A stretch of 64,000 nt of DNA from Burkholderia ambifaria AMMD (lineage in GTDB: Bacteria > Pseudomonadota > Gammaproteobacteria > Burkholderiales > Burkholderiaceae). The stretch covers positions 3,348,001-3,412,000 of the forward strand of contig NC_008390.1 of NCBI RefSeq assembly GCF_000203915.1, in the 5' to 3' direction. The translations under genes were made by a program, and so were the position numbers. The notes beneath the pieces were generated by a model. The model ran no database searches and had not been told where the DNA came from. It saw nothing but the letters and a program-made list of their open reading frames with translations. Shown in pieces: positions 1-7,854 of this stretch. Every line of letters begins with the position of its first letter. The first letter of the stretch is position 1.

Positions 1-165
1 GGCTCGGACACGCAGCTCGTCGCGCCGGTGCGCGTCGGCCGCGGCGTGACGATCGCGGCCGGCACGACGATCTGGAAGGACGTCGCCGAGGGCGTCCTCG
101 CATTGAACGAGAAGACGCAGACCGCGAAGAGCGGCTACGTCCGCCCGGTCAAGAAGAAAAGTTGA
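1..165 (+). CDS. glmU: GlmU C-terminal fragment (UDP-GlcNAc pyrophosphorylase / GlcN-1-P acetyltransferase)
   Basis: The window opens inside a reading frame (codons start at base 1) that ends with TGA at 163-165. The 54 visible residues contain [20 protein letters not shown], which fits the last coils of a left-handed beta-helix acyltransferase, followed by a charged tail ending VKKKS. This matches the C-terminus of GlmU, which acetylates glucosamine-1-phosphate and then forms UDP-GlcNAc in the cytoplasm. The position directly before glmS supports the call, because glmUS is a common gene order. Only the tail is present, so no uridyltransferase residues can be checked. Confidence 0.85.
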
Positions 166-215
166 CATCACGCGGGCGCCCCACGGCGCCCGTTTCCACA
201 TAGAGGGTAAGTTTC

Positions 216-2033
216 ATGTGCGGCATTGTCGGCGCAGTTGCGCAGCGTAATATCGTTCCGGTGCTGATCGAAGGATTGCGGCGCCTCGAATACCGTGGCT
301 ACGATTCGTGCGGTGTCGCCGTGCTCGAGCCAGGCGCACCGAAGCGCGCGCGCAGCGTCGCGCGCGTCGCCGATCTCGACGCGCAGGTCCACGAATCGCA
401 CCTCGAAGGCACGACCGGCGTCGCGCACACGCGCTGGGCCACGCACGGCGCGCCCGTCACGCACAACGCGCACCCGATCTTCTCGTCGAACGCGCTCGCG
501 CTGGTGCACAACGGCATCATCGAGAACTTCGAGACGCTGCGCGAAACACTGCGTGCGAAGGGCTACGAATTCGTGTCGCAGACCGACACTGAAGTGATCG
601 CGCACCTCGTGCACAGCCTGTATCGCGGCAACCTGTTCGACGCCGTGCGCGAAGCCGTGCAGCAGCTGCACGGCGCGTATGCGATCGCGGTCACCCACAA
701 GGACGAGCCGCACACGGTCGTCGGTGCGCGCCAGGGTTCGCCGCTCGTCGTCGGTCACGGCGACGGCGAGAACTTCCTCGCGTCCGACGCGCTGGCGCTG
801 GCCGGCAGCACCGACCGCTTCACGTTCCTCGAGGAAGGCGACGTGTGCGAACTGTCGCTCGACGGCGTGAAGATCGTCGACCGCCACGGCGCGCTCGCGC
901 AGCGCGAGATCCGCGTCGTCAGCGCATACGGCGGCGCGGTCGAGCTGGGCCCGTATCGCCACTTCATGCAGAAGGAAATCTTCGAGCAGCCGCGCGCGAT
1001 CGGCGACACGGTGCCGCAAACCGACGCGTTCGACGCGACGCTGTTCGGCGACGCGGCCCCCGCCGCGTTCGCTAACGTTGACAGCCTGCTGATCCTCGCG
1101 TGCGGCACGAGCTACTACTCGGGCCTCACCGCGAAGTACTGGCTCGAATCGATCGCGAAGATCCCGACCCAGGTCGAGATCGCGAGCGAATACCGCTACC
1201 GCGAATCGGTGCCGAACCCGCGCCAGCTCGTGCTGGTGATCTCGCAATCGGGCGAGACGGCCGACACGCTCGCCGCGCTCAAGCACGCGCAGTCGCTCGG
1301 CCACACGCATACGCTCGCGGTGTGCAACGTCGCGACGAGCGCGATGGTGCGCCTCACCGAGATGCAGTTCCTGACGCACGCGGGCACCGAGATCGGCGTC
1401 GCGTCGACGAAGGCGTTCACGACCCAGCTCGTCGCGCTGTTCGTGCTGGCCGCGACGCTCGGCAAGCTGCGCGGGCACGTCGATGCCGCGCAGGAAGCGG
1501 AATTCCTGAAGCAGCTGCGCCACCTGCCGGCCGCGCTGAACAGCGTGCTCGCGCTCGAGCCGCAGATCATCGCGTGGTCGGAGGAATTCGCACGCAAGGA
1601 AAACGCGCTGTTCCTCGGCCGCGGGCTGCACTACCCGATCGCGCTCGAAGGCGCGCTGAAGCTGAAGGAAATCTCGTACATCCACGCGGAGGCCTATCCG
1701 GCCGGCGAACTGAAGCACGGGCCGCTCGCGCTCGTCACGGAAGCGATGCCGGTCGTCACGGTCGCGCCGAACGACACGCTGCTCGAGAAGCTGAAGTCGA
1801 ACATGCAGGAAGTGCGTGCGCGCGGCGGCGAGCTGTACGTGTTCGCGGATGCCGACACGCAGATCGTCAACGACGACGGCCTGCACGTGATCCGGATGCC
1901 GGAACACTACGGGCAGCTGTCGCCGATCCTGCATGTGGTGCCGCTGCAGCTGCTCGCGTATCACACCGCGTGCGCGCGCGGCACCGATGTGGACAAGCCG
2001 CGCAACCTCGCGAAGTCGGTGACGGTGGAGTAA
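216..2033 (+). CDS. glmS: Glutamine--fructose-6-phosphate aminotransferase (isomerizing)
   Basis: This is a 605-residue GlmS, close to the usual 609. It makes glucosamine-6-phosphate from fructose-6-phosphate and glutamine, the entry step to peptidoglycan and LPS amino sugars. The N-terminus MCGIVGAV supplies the catalytic Cys once Met is removed, followed by the class II glutamine amidotransferase domain (about 1-240). Two SIS sugar-isomerase domains follow, with CGTSYYSG near residue 295 and SQSGETADT near 345. The C-terminus [12 protein letters not shown] is typical of the family. The start follows glmU by 50 bp, so the two are probably co-transcribed. No glmS ribozyme is expected or seen in this phylum. 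Confidence 0.98.
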   Translation: MCGIVGAVAQRNIVPVLIEGLRRLEYRGYDSCGVAVLEPGAPKRARSVARVADLDAQVHESHLEGTTGVAHTRWATHGAPVTHNAHPIFSSNALALVHNGIIENFETLRETLRAKGYEFVSQTDTEVIAHLVHSLYRGNLFDAVREAVQQLHGAYAIAVTHKDEPHTVVGARQGSPLVVGHGDGENFLASDALALAGSTDRFTFLEEGDVCELSLDGVKIVDRHGALAQREIRVVSAYGGAVELGPYRHFMQKEIFEQPRAIGDTVPQTDAFDATLFGDAAPAAFANVDSLLILACGTSYYSGLTAKYWLESIAKIPTQVEIASEYRYRESVPNPRQLVLVISQSGETADTLAALKHAQSLGHTHTLAVCNVATSAMVRLTEMQFLTHAGTEIGVASTKAFTTQLVALFVLAATLGKLRGHVDAAQEAEFLKQLRHLPAALNSVLALEPQIIAWSEEFARKENALFLGRGLHYPIALEGALKLKEISYIHAEAYPAGELKHGPLALVTEAMPVVTVAPNDTLLEKLKSNMQEVRARGGELYVFADADTQIVNDDGLHVIRMPEHYGQLSPILHVVPLQLLAYHTACARGTDVDKPRNLAKSVTVE

Positions 2034-2042
2034 CGCAGGTTC

Positions 2043-2071
2043 CCCGGACGGGCTGTCGTTGCCCGTCCGGG
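2043..2071 (+). terminator. Hairpin after glmS
   Basis: Perfect 11-bp inverted repeat CCCGGACGGGC / GCCCGTCCGGG with a 7-nt loop, 10 bp after the glmS stop. No U-tract follows, so it is either a U-less terminator or a 3'-end stabilising stem. Confidence 0.5.
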
Positions 2072-2124
2072 CCGCATATCGGTAGGAAGCAGCGCACGAA
2101 GCAGGCCATTCGGCCAGGTCGAAA

Positions 2125-2149
2125 TATGTACCACGTAGTGGTATATAAT
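2125..2149 (+). promoter_or_regulatory. Toxin-antitoxin promoter with palindromic operator
   Basis: The perfect dyad TACCAC-GTA-GTGGTA (2129-2143) abuts a consensus -10 TATAAT (2144-2149), 26 bp before the toxin start. The palindrome fills the -35/-10 spacer, where a bound antitoxin would block RNA polymerase. No good -35 is visible, only GAAATA at 2121-2126. Autoregulation by the XRE antitoxin is inferred from family behaviour. Confidence 0.6.
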
Positions 2150-2174
2150 CCTGTGCTAACTCGACTGGCTCGAC

Positions 2175-2540
2175 ATGTCTGCTTCCGTACGACGCGTGTT
2201 CAAGACGAAGTGGTTTCACAAGGCAGCAGGAAAAGCGGGAATCGCCGATCGCGACCTGTGCCGAGCGGTTCGGGAGCTGGCGCGGGGCCAGGGCATCGAC
2301 CTCGGCGGCAACGTCTGGAAGAAGCGCCTGGACGACAATCGCCAGCGAGGCATCGTGCTGGGCAAGGTCGGGCATACGTGGGTGTTCGTGTTCCTGTTCG
2401 CGAAACGTGATCGCGACAACATCGATGCACGCGAGCTGCGCGCCTTCCGGAAGCTCGCCGCGGATGTCGGTCGACACACCGACGTCGACATCGCGACACT
2501 GGTCGCACTGAACGAGTGGGTGGAGATTTGCAATGGCTAA
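2175..2540 (+). CDS. RelE-family toxin of a type II toxin-antitoxin system
   Basis: A 121-residue basic protein resembling the RelE-like toxin family that pairs with XRE-type antitoxins. Features are the N-terminal FKTKWFHKAAGKAGI, the central NVWKKRLDDNRQRGI and the strand GKVGHTWVFVFLFAKRDRDN, as in proteins that inhibit translation by cutting mRNA or that act near the ribosome. The gene comes first and overlaps the antitoxin gene by 8 bp, a toxin-first order typical of HigBA-like modules. Control is probably through the palindromic promoter just upstream. Activity against mRNA is inferred; the catalytic residues of this subgroup are not well enough conserved to confirm by eye. Confidence 0.8.
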   Translation: MSASVRRVFKTKWFHKAAGKAGIADRDLCRAVRELARGQGIDLGGNVWKKRLDDNRQRGIVLGKVGHTWVFVFLFAKRDRDNIDARELRAFRKLAADVGRHTDVDIATLVALNEWVEICNG

Positions 2541-2853
2541 GAGTCGATTCAAGAGCGACGCGACGGAGGCGGTCCACAGCGCCGCGTCGGGCCTTTATCG
2601 CGCGCAATTGATCGACAAGAAGACGATGCGCGAATACGACGCGCTCTGCATCGAAGCTGCACCGCAGTTCGATCCGGAGGCGATCGCCCGTATCCGCAAG
2701 TCGGTCAACGTCAGCCAGAGCGTGTTCGCGCTCTATCTGAACACGACCACATCGACGATCCGCCAGTGGGAACAGGGCGACAAGCGTCCGAGCGGCATCG
2801 CCGCGCGTATGCTGCAGATCGTCGAGAAGCACGGGCTCGAGGTGTTCTCCTGA
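2533..2853 (+). CDS. XRE-family antitoxin partner
   Basis: 106 residues. The N-terminal half (1-50) is charged and is probably the toxin-binding part. The C-terminal half carries a helix-turn-helix at about 58-90 (VNVSQSVFALYLNTTTSTIR, then QWEQGDKRPSG). That layout fits NadS/HigA-like antitoxins, which neutralise the toxin and repress their own promoter. Translation is coupled to the toxin by an 8-bp overlap. The likely target is the TACCAC-N3-GTGGTA dyad at 2129-2143. A stand-alone regulator is less likely given the overlap and partner. Confidence 0.82.
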   Translation: MAKSRFKSDATEAVHSAASGLYRAQLIDKKTMREYDALCIEAAPQFDPEAIARIRKSVNVSQSVFALYLNTTTSTIRQWEQGDKRPSGIAARMLQIVEKHGLEVFS

Positions 2854-2936
2854 ACCGCCTTCCCCGAATGCTCACGGGCGGCCGATCCCGCACCGGATAC
2901 CGCGACGCGAGCCGCAAGCAAGATGACGGAGAGACC

Positions 2937-3404
2937 ATGGTAAGACTGTTTGGATGCGGATTGCTGGCGCTGACTTTCGCGTCGACGGGCTGGGCGGCCG
3001 AGCACTACGTCGAAGTCTGGAACCCGCCCGAGGCGCGGCATCCGGCAGCACGCACACCGGATGCCCGCATGCCGGATGCCCGTACGCCGACCGCGCACGC
3101 CGGCGGCAAGGCCGTCGAAAAACATGCGAGCGTGCAGCCGAAGGCCGCGATCAAGCCGCACAATCGCCGCGTCGCGCAAGCCGTGAAGGCCGCCCCGCAT
3201 CGTCCGCCCGCCGCGACGGTCGAAGCGCCGGTCGCACCGCGCCCGGTCGCGCAGCCCGCGCCCGGCCGGCTCACGGTGATGCAGCCGGCGGCGCCCGACA
3301 CGCCGCACGCGCTCAATTTCTCCCACATCCCGCGGCAATACACGCCGGACGGCAACGTGCTGCGCGTCGGCACGAACGCCCGTTCCGCGAAGGTGACGCG
3401 ATAA
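2937..3404 (+). CDS. Secreted Ala/Pro-rich hypothetical protein
   Basis: A 155-residue protein not recognised as a known family. The chosen ATG gives a clean signal peptide (MVRLFGCGLLALTFASTGWA, cleavage probably before AEHYVEVW). An earlier in-frame ATG at 2766 lies inside the antitoxin gene and is rejected. The mature part is disordered: a short imperfect 5-residue repeat of the type DAR(T/M)P at about 40-53, then Lys/Pro/Ala-rich sequence, and a more ordered tail (LNFSHIPRQYTPDGNVLRVG). It overlaps the next ORF by 1 bp, so the two are translationally coupled. An envelope or periplasmic role is likely; the function is unknown. Confidence 0.7.
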   Translation: MVRLFGCGLLALTFASTGWAAEHYVEVWNPPEARHPAARTPDARMPDARTPTAHAGGKAVEKHASVQPKAAIKPHNRRVAQAVKAAPHRPPAATVEAPVAPRPVAQPAPGRLTVMQPAAPDTPHALNFSHIPRQYTPDGNVLRVGTNARSAKVTR

Positions 3405-3622
3405 TGGAAGCGCAGAGCTATCACGGCTACCAGATCTGGGGCCACGCCATCCTGCAGCAGGACGAGATCCTGCAGCCCGAACGCTTCGCGGCGAGCGGCA
3501 CGATCACGCAGAACAATCGGCTCGTCGAAGCGTCGGGCGTGCTCGGCGTGTTCGATACCGAGGATGAAGCGCGCGAAGCGGGGCTCGAATGGGCCCGCGC
3601 GTGGATCGACGGGCATCGCTGA
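3404..3622 (+). CDS. Small conserved-type hypothetical protein (72 aa)
   Basis: The start codon overlaps the upstream stop (TAATG), indicating translational coupling. The product begins MEAQSYHGYQIWGHAI and ends GLEWARAWIDGHR, with no signal peptide or membrane segment. The alternation of short strands and one C-terminal helix (DTEDEAREAGLEWARAWID) suggests a small folded cytoplasmic domain. I do not recognise the family. It ends 43 bp before a strong bidirectional terminator. Confidence 0.7.
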   Translation: MEAQSYHGYQIWGHAILQQDEILQPERFAASGTITQNNRLVEASGVLGVFDTEDEAREAGLEWARAWIDGHR

Positions 3623-3665
3623 ACGGGCCACGCGCGAACTGCGCGCGAACCGTCAACGCAAAGAA

Positions 3666-3690
3666 CAAGGGGCGTCAACGACGCCCCTTG
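3666..3690. terminator. Bidirectional intrinsic terminator between convergent genes
   Basis: CAAGGGGCGT (3666-3675), 5-nt loop, ACGCCCCTTG (3681-3690): a perfect 10-bp stem followed by TTGCATT on the plus strand. It lies between the convergent ORF ending at 3622 and the FTR1 gene ending at 3715. Confidence 0.75.
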
Positions 3691-3714
3691 TTGCATTCAG
3701 ACCTGCCGGCCGGC

Positions 3715-4551
3715 TCAGGCGACCGGACGCGGCGGCCTCATGGCCGTGCGCGGGCGGCCGACGAGCCGCGTGAGCACGACGATCGCGACCAGCGTGACGA
3801 CGTACGCGACGATCTGGATCCCCGCCGGACGCGCGGTATAACCGACCAGCGTGTGCAGCGCCTTGCCGACGATGCTCGATTCCTTGAGCAGCCACGACGT
3901 GTCCCACACCGTATCGCCCCACGACGGCACGAGGCCCGCCGCGAGCAGGAAGCCGGCGCACTGGCTCGCCATCCCGGCCGCGAGCAGCACGATCAGCGCG
4001 TTGGTGACGGAGAACAGGCGCTTCAGCGGAATCTGCAGCAGCCCCGCGTACATCGCGTAGCCGAGCCCGGCTCCGCCGAGCACGCCGAGCAGCCCGCCGA
4101 CGATCATCTGCGGCGTCTGTCCCGGATCGCCCGCCGCGATGCCGTACAGGAACAGCACGGCCTCGGAGCCTTCGCGCAACACCGCGACGCCGACCACGAT
4201 CGCCAGCCCCGTCAGCGGCCGGCTGCCGGCCGCGACGGCCCGCCCGACTTCGCCCATGTGCAGCGCCATCTCGCGGCCGTGGCTGCTCATCCAGATGCAG
4301 TGCCACGCCAGCATCAGCGTCGCGACGAACATCACGCCCGCGTTGAAGACTTCCTGCCCCATGCCGGACGCCCATTGCGAGATCACGTCGGCAAACGCGG
4401 CGATCAGGGCCGCGCCGATCACACCGCCGACGAGCCCGCCGCCGACCCACCAGCCGCGCGGCGGCACGCCCTTCGTGGCGGCCATCACGATCGAGACCAC
4501 CAGCGCGGCCTCGAGCACTTCACGAAAGACGATCAGGGCGGTCGACAGCAT
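3715..4551 (-). CDS. FTR1-family iron permease
   Basis: A 278-residue polytopic membrane protein with about seven hydrophobic segments. Two REXXE iron-binding motifs, the FTR1/EfeU signature, are visible: REVLEA in the first membrane helix (about residue 10) and REGSEAVLF in the middle. It probably moves iron across the inner membrane and is the counterpart of FtrC/EfeU. The cupredoxin gene lies 11 bp upstream on the same strand, as in ferrous-iron Ftr systems, but no P19 (FtrA) or polyferredoxin (FtrD) gene is adjacent. Substrate direction and electron chemistry are therefore open. Confidence 0.88.
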   Translation of the reverse strand: MLSTALIVFREVLEAALVVSIVMAATKGVPPRGWWVGGGLVGGVIGAALIAAFADVISQWASGMGQEVFNAGVMFVATLMLAWHCIWMSSHGREMALHMGEVGRAVAAGSRPLTGLAIVVGVAVLREGSEAVLFLYGIAAGDPGQTPQMIVGGLLGVLGGAGLGYAMYAGLLQIPLKRLFSVTNALIVLLAAGMASQCAGFLLAAGLVPSWGDTVWDTSWLLKESSIVGKALHTLVGYTARPAGIQIVAYVVTLVAIVVLTRLVGRPRTAMRPPRPVA

Positions 4552-4562
4552 GGTGATATCCG

Positions 4563-4895
4563 TTACTTGACGGTCAGGTGCGTCTTCGACTGCGCTTCGT
4601 GATACTCGTCGTGGAACTCGTAGGTGCCGGCCTTCAGCGGTCCGACGAGGATCTCGACCGACTTGCCGGCCGGCACGACCTTCTCCGCCTTGAAATCGTC
4701 GCTTTCGAATTCCGCGGGCGTCGCGTCGAGGTTCTTGACGACGAACTTCACCTTCTTGCCGGCCGGGATCGTCACGCCGTCGGGCGAGAACTTGTGGTCC
4801 TTGAGCGTCAGGTTGACGACATCGTCGGCTGCGAAGGCGGACGTTGCCGATGCGCCCAACAGGGCCAGTGCGAAGCCGATGGCGAAACGAGTCAT
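4563..4895 (-). CDS. Periplasmic cupredoxin-domain protein (FtrB/EfeO-N-like)
   Basis: 110 residues with a signal peptide (MTRFAIGFALALLGASATSA, cleavage after AFA). The mature 87-residue beta-sandwich reads DHKFSPDGVTIPAGKKVKF then LKAGTYEFHDEYHEAQ, matching the cupredoxin domain of Ftr/Efe iron systems. The mature protein has no Cys, so a classical type-1 blue copper site is absent; His and Glu residues of the EFHDEYHE segment could bind metal. It is the first gene of a two-gene operon with FTR1, where a periplasmic metal-binding or oxidation partner is expected. A perfect dyad lies 28 bp upstream of the start. Confidence 0.82.
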   Translation of the reverse strand: MTRFAIGFALALLGASATSAFAADDVVNLTLKDHKFSPDGVTIPAGKKVKFVVKNLDATPAEFESDDFKAEKVVPAGKSVEILVGPLKAGTYEFHDEYHEAQSKTHLTVK

Positions 4896-5225
4896 GGTGG
4901 TAATGAAAAGAAATATCGAGGGGAATCGATACTAAGATCGATTCGCATTTTCAACTCGGAGTACCCTTACTCGGATCATGGAGATCGTGCGGCGTCGATT
5001 CCGCATGGGCCTTGCCGCGCAAGGCTTCGCCAGATTTCGCCAACAATGCGCAGTCGTCAATCGGGAGAAGTTCGGGATGACGCGGGCAGCCAAGCCGCCC
5101 ATTCGTCAGACTTCATGTTTACAAATAGCTTTTGCGTGACCGCACGTCATGAACGCGCTTGACCTTCCCACCATGGCAAGCTTCATGCTGGGCGTATTCG
5201 TCAATCGTCAACTCAGGAGAACACG
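4896..5225. other. Intergenic region, cupredoxin to copper-chaperone gene
   Basis: 330 bp between divergent genes. It holds the dyad at 4923-4944 and a relatively AT-rich stretch around 4915-4970, presumably the promoter of the iron pair. I see nothing else convincing; a short open frame here (4578-5162) is a shadow of the cupredoxin gene. Confidence 0.5.
4923..4944. promoter_or_regulatory. Operator-like dyad upstream of the iron-permease operon
   Basis: GAATCGAT-ACTAAG-ATCGATTC, a perfect 8-bp inverted repeat with a 6-bp spacer, 28 bp before the cupredoxin start. It does not look like a standard Fur box. The position suggests a repressor site; the regulator is unknown. Confidence 0.5.
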
Positions 5226-5426
5226 ATGGAATTCGAAGTCCAGGACATGACCTGCGGCGGCTGCGCCAATGCGATCACGCGCGCCGTGACGGCGGCGGAC
5301 CCGGCCGCGAAGCTCGACATCGACGTGGCCGCGAAGCTCGTGAAGGTCGAATCGGCGCAAGGCGCCGAGCGTGTGCAGTCGATCATCGAGGCGGCGGGCT
5401 TCCACCCGGCACTGCGCTCGGCCTGA
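5226..5426 (+). CDS. Heavy-metal-associated (HMA) copper chaperone, CopZ-like
   Basis: 66 residues spanning one HMA domain. The metal-binding loop MTCGGC (residues 8-13) carries the two Cys that bind Cu(I), and the remainder (AIIRAV-type helix, DIDVAAKLVKVES strand, IIEAAGFHPAL) fits the ferredoxin-like fold. It would carry copper to a P-type ATPase or storage site in the cytoplasm; no copper ATPase is adjacent. An AGGAGAAC ribosome-binding site (about 5215-5222) lies just before the ATG. The gene stands alone. Confidence 0.9.
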   Translation: MEFEVQDMTCGGCANAITRAVTAADPAAKLDIDVAAKLVKVESAQGAERVQSIIEAAGFHPALRSA

Positions 5427-5486
5427 CGCGGGTGCATCACACGCGGGCGCAGTGCCGCTCGGCATCGCGCCCGCATACCGGCCGCG

Positions 5487-6977
5487 TCAGCGCAGCCGGA
5501 TCAGCGTCGACTTCAGTTCGGTGTACTTCTCGAGCGCGTGCAGCGACTTGTCGCGGCCATTGCCCGACTGCTTGTAGCCGCCGAACGGGAAGTTCATGTC
5601 GCCGCCTTCGTCGTAGCAGTTCACCCACACCGTGCCCGCACGCAACCGGCGCGACACGTCGTGCGCGGTCGTCAGGTCCGACGTCCACACGGCCGCCGCG
5701 AGCCCGTACTCGGTATCATTCGCAATCCTCACCGCCTCGTCGATGTCGTCGAACACGATCACCGACAGCACGGGACCGAAGATCTCCTCTCGCGCGATCC
5801 TCGCATCGGGCTTCACCTCGAACACCGTCGGCTCCACGTAGAAGCCGCCCGATGCCTCGTTCACGCGTGCGCCGCCCGTGACGAGCGTGCCTTCCTTGCG
5901 CCCCGCGTCGATGTAGCCGAGCACGCGCTCGAGCTGGACGCCGTCGACGATCGCGCCCATCGATACCGACGGATCGAGCGGGTTGCCCGGCACATACGCA
6001 CGCGCGGCCGCGACCAGCTTCTCGATGAACGCCTCCTTGATGTCGCGATGCACGAGCAGGCGTGAGCCGGCCGTGCACATCTCGCCCATGTTGTAGAAGA
6101 TCGCGCCGGCCGCGGCCTGTGCGGCACGATCGAGATCCGGACAATCGGGCAGCACGATGTTCGGCGACTTGCCGCCGAGTTCGAGCCACGCACGCTTGAG
6201 GTTCGACTGCGCGGCGTACTGCATGATCAGCTTGCCGACCGCGGTGGAGCCGGTGAACGCGATGCAGTCGACGTCGCGATGCAGCGCGAGCAGCTTGCCC
6301 GGTTCGCCCGCGCCCGGCACGACGTTGAACACGCCGGCCGGGATACCGGCCTCGAACGCGAGCTGCGCGACGCGGATCGCGGTGAGCGGCGACTTCTCCG
6401 ACGGTTTCAGCACGACGCTGTTGCCGGCCGCGAGCGCCGGGCCGAACTTCCATGCGGCCATCAGGATCGGGAAGTTCCACGGCACGACGGCGGCCACCAC
6501 GCCGACCGGCTCGCGCGTGACGAGACCGACGAGATGATGATCGGCCGGCGCGACTTCGCCGCCGACCTTGTCGATCGCTTCGGCGAACCACTCGACGCAA
6601 TACGCGGCGCCCGGCACGTCGACCGTCGTCGTATCGCCGATCGGCTTGCCCGCGTCGAGCGTCTCGAGCAGCGACAGTTCGTCGAGATGCTCGCGCATCA
6701 GCGCGGCCCAGCGCAAAAGCACGGCCTTGCGTGCGCGCGGGTTCAGTCCGGCCCACACGCCGGCGTCGAACGCGCGGCGCGCGGCCGCCACCGCGGCGTT
6801 CACATCGGCTTCGCCGCAATCGGCCACCTTCGCGAGCACGCGGCCGTCGATCGGGCTCACGCAGTCGAACGTCTTGCCGCCATGCGCGTCGCGCGACGCG
6901 CCGTCGATGAATGCGCGCCCTTCGATCTCGAGCGACGCTGCTTTGTCCTGCCAGTCAGCCAAAGTCAACTTGTTCAT
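5487..6977 (-). CDS. puuC: Aldehyde dehydrogenase, gamma-glutamyl-gamma-aminobutyraldehyde type
   Basis: 496 residues, normal for NAD(P)-dependent ALDH. Visible signatures are the cofactor loop FTGSTAVGK, the general-base segment LELGGKSPN (about 265) and the catalytic Cys in GEMCTAGSRL (about 300). In the PuuABCD pathway this enzyme oxidises gamma-glutamyl-gamma-aminobutyraldehyde to gamma-glutamyl-GABA. It follows puuR on the same strand by 85 bp and is divergent from puuD-puuA, so the substrate is inferred mainly from context. It could also oxidise 4-aminobutanal formed by the neighbouring aminotransferase. Confidence 0.88.
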   Translation of the reverse strand: MNKLTLADWQDKAASLEIEGRAFIDGASRDAHGGKTFDCVSPIDGRVLAKVADCGEADVNAAVAAARRAFDAGVWAGLNPRARKAVLLRWAALMREHLDELSLLETLDAGKPIGDTTTVDVPGAAYCVEWFAEAIDKVGGEVAPADHHLVGLVTREPVGVVAAVVPWNFPILMAAWKFGPALAAGNSVVLKPSEKSPLTAIRVAQLAFEAGIPAGVFNVVPGAGEPGKLLALHRDVDCIAFTGSTAVGKLIMQYAAQSNLKRAWLELGGKSPNIVLPDCPDLDRAAQAAAGAIFYNMGEMCTAGSRLLVHRDIKEAFIEKLVAAARAYVPGNPLDPSVSMGAIVDGVQLERVLGYIDAGRKEGTLVTGGARVNEASGGFYVEPTVFEVKPDARIAREEIFGPVLSVIVFDDIDEAVRIANDTEYGLAAAVWTSDLTTAHDVSRRLRAGTVWVNCYDEGGDMNFPFGGYKQSGNGRDKSLHALEKYTELKSTLIRLR

Positions 6978-7062
6978 CAGGATGCCTCAATTGTCGTGGC
7001 ATTCGCGCAGCAGCGCGCCGCGCAATGGCAACACTGCCGGCGGCGAATGCGGTGATGCGCGG

Positions 7063-7632
7063 TCAGAAGGTGGCCGGCGAATTGGCCGACACGACCTCGC
7101 AGAGCTGTTCCGCGCTGGGATTGCGAAAACGGTGCGGCAAACGGCTTTCGAAGTAGTAGCCGTCCCCGGGATCGAGCAGCCAGGTCGCGCTGTCGACGGT
7201 GAGCTCGAGCCGGCCCGACACGACCACGCCGCCCTCGTGCCCCGCGTGCACGAGCATCTCGGGCCCCGTATCGGCAAGCGGCTGGTAGATCTCGCGCATG
7301 ATGCACATGTTGCGATCCTTCACGCCCGCGCCGACGAGGTGGAACGCGAGTGTGTCGTTACCGAGGTTCGGCATCTCGTCACGGCGCGACACGACCGAGC
7401 GCGACTCGACCAGCTCGAACGTGAAGAACTCCGCGAGACTCATCGGGATGCATTCGAGGAGCTTCTTCAGCGAGCCGACCGACGGGCTCACGCGGCCCTG
7501 TTCGATCAGCGAGATCGTGCCGTTGGTCACGCCGGCCCGCTTCGCGAGTTCGCGCTGCGACAGGCCATGCTTGTTGCGCACGAAACGCAGGCGCTCGGCG
7601 ACTTCGGTAGACATCGATTCGGTTTCGGACAC
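7063..7632 (-). CDS. puuR: XRE-cupin repressor of the putrescine genes
   Basis: 189 residues: an N-terminal XRE helix-turn-helix (about 10-65, GLSQRELAKRAGVTNGTISL, then IEQGR) and a C-terminal cupin (about 110-185, with HAGHEGGVVVSGRLEL). This is the PuuR architecture, a repressor that releases DNA when putrescine or a related ligand binds. The gene precedes puuC and faces the long control region before puuD. A sequence resembling the E. coli PuuR box lies 104 bp upstream of its start, which fits autoregulation and control of the divergent operon. Confidence 0.87.
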   Translation of the reverse strand: MSETESMSTEVAERLRFVRNKHGLSQRELAKRAGVTNGTISLIEQGRVSPSVGSLKKLLECIPMSLAEFFTFELVESRSVVSRRDEMPNLGNDTLAFHLVGAGVKDRNMCIMREIYQPLADTGPEMLVHAGHEGGVVVSGRLELTVDSATWLLDPGDGYYFESRLPHRFRNPSAEQLCEVVSANSPATF

Positions 7633-7735
7633 GATAGTAGTGCGGTGAAAAAGTGAAACGACGCGTGGGGCAGCCGTTGAATATTCTAATCACTTTATGC
7701 CGCGCATCAGCGGGGAAAACCCTGAAAGGCGTTCG

Positions 7736-7747
7736 AAATAATGAACA
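7736..7747 (+). promoter_or_regulatory. PuuR-box-like site
   Basis: AAATAATGAACA closely resembles the asymmetric E. coli PuuR recognition sequence (AAAATATAATGAACA, from memory). A weaker reverse-orientation match, TGTTCAATAC, lies at 7995-8004. Both fall in the puuR-puuD gap. Confidence 0.5.
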
Positions 7748-7826
7748 CCCGACACCGCATTCCATTTACGAATATTTTGTTCGGAGTGCCTCGGGAAAGC
7801 CCTGACACGGGACCGTCAAAAAACAT

Positions 7827-7854
7827 TTGACGCCGTTTTTGACTCGTATATGCT
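7827..7854 (+). promoter_or_regulatory. Candidate promoter toward puuD
   Basis: TTGACG (7827-7832), 16-bp spacer, TATGCT (7849-7854). If used, it gives a leader of about 680 nt before puuD. The -10 is mediocre. Confidence 0.3.

Noticed and set aside
168..2552. 794-codon open frame antisense to glmS and the toxin gene
   Set aside because: Arg/Asp/Ala-rich composition typical of the reverse of high-GC coding DNA; it contradicts glmS and the TA pair and has no recognisable domain.
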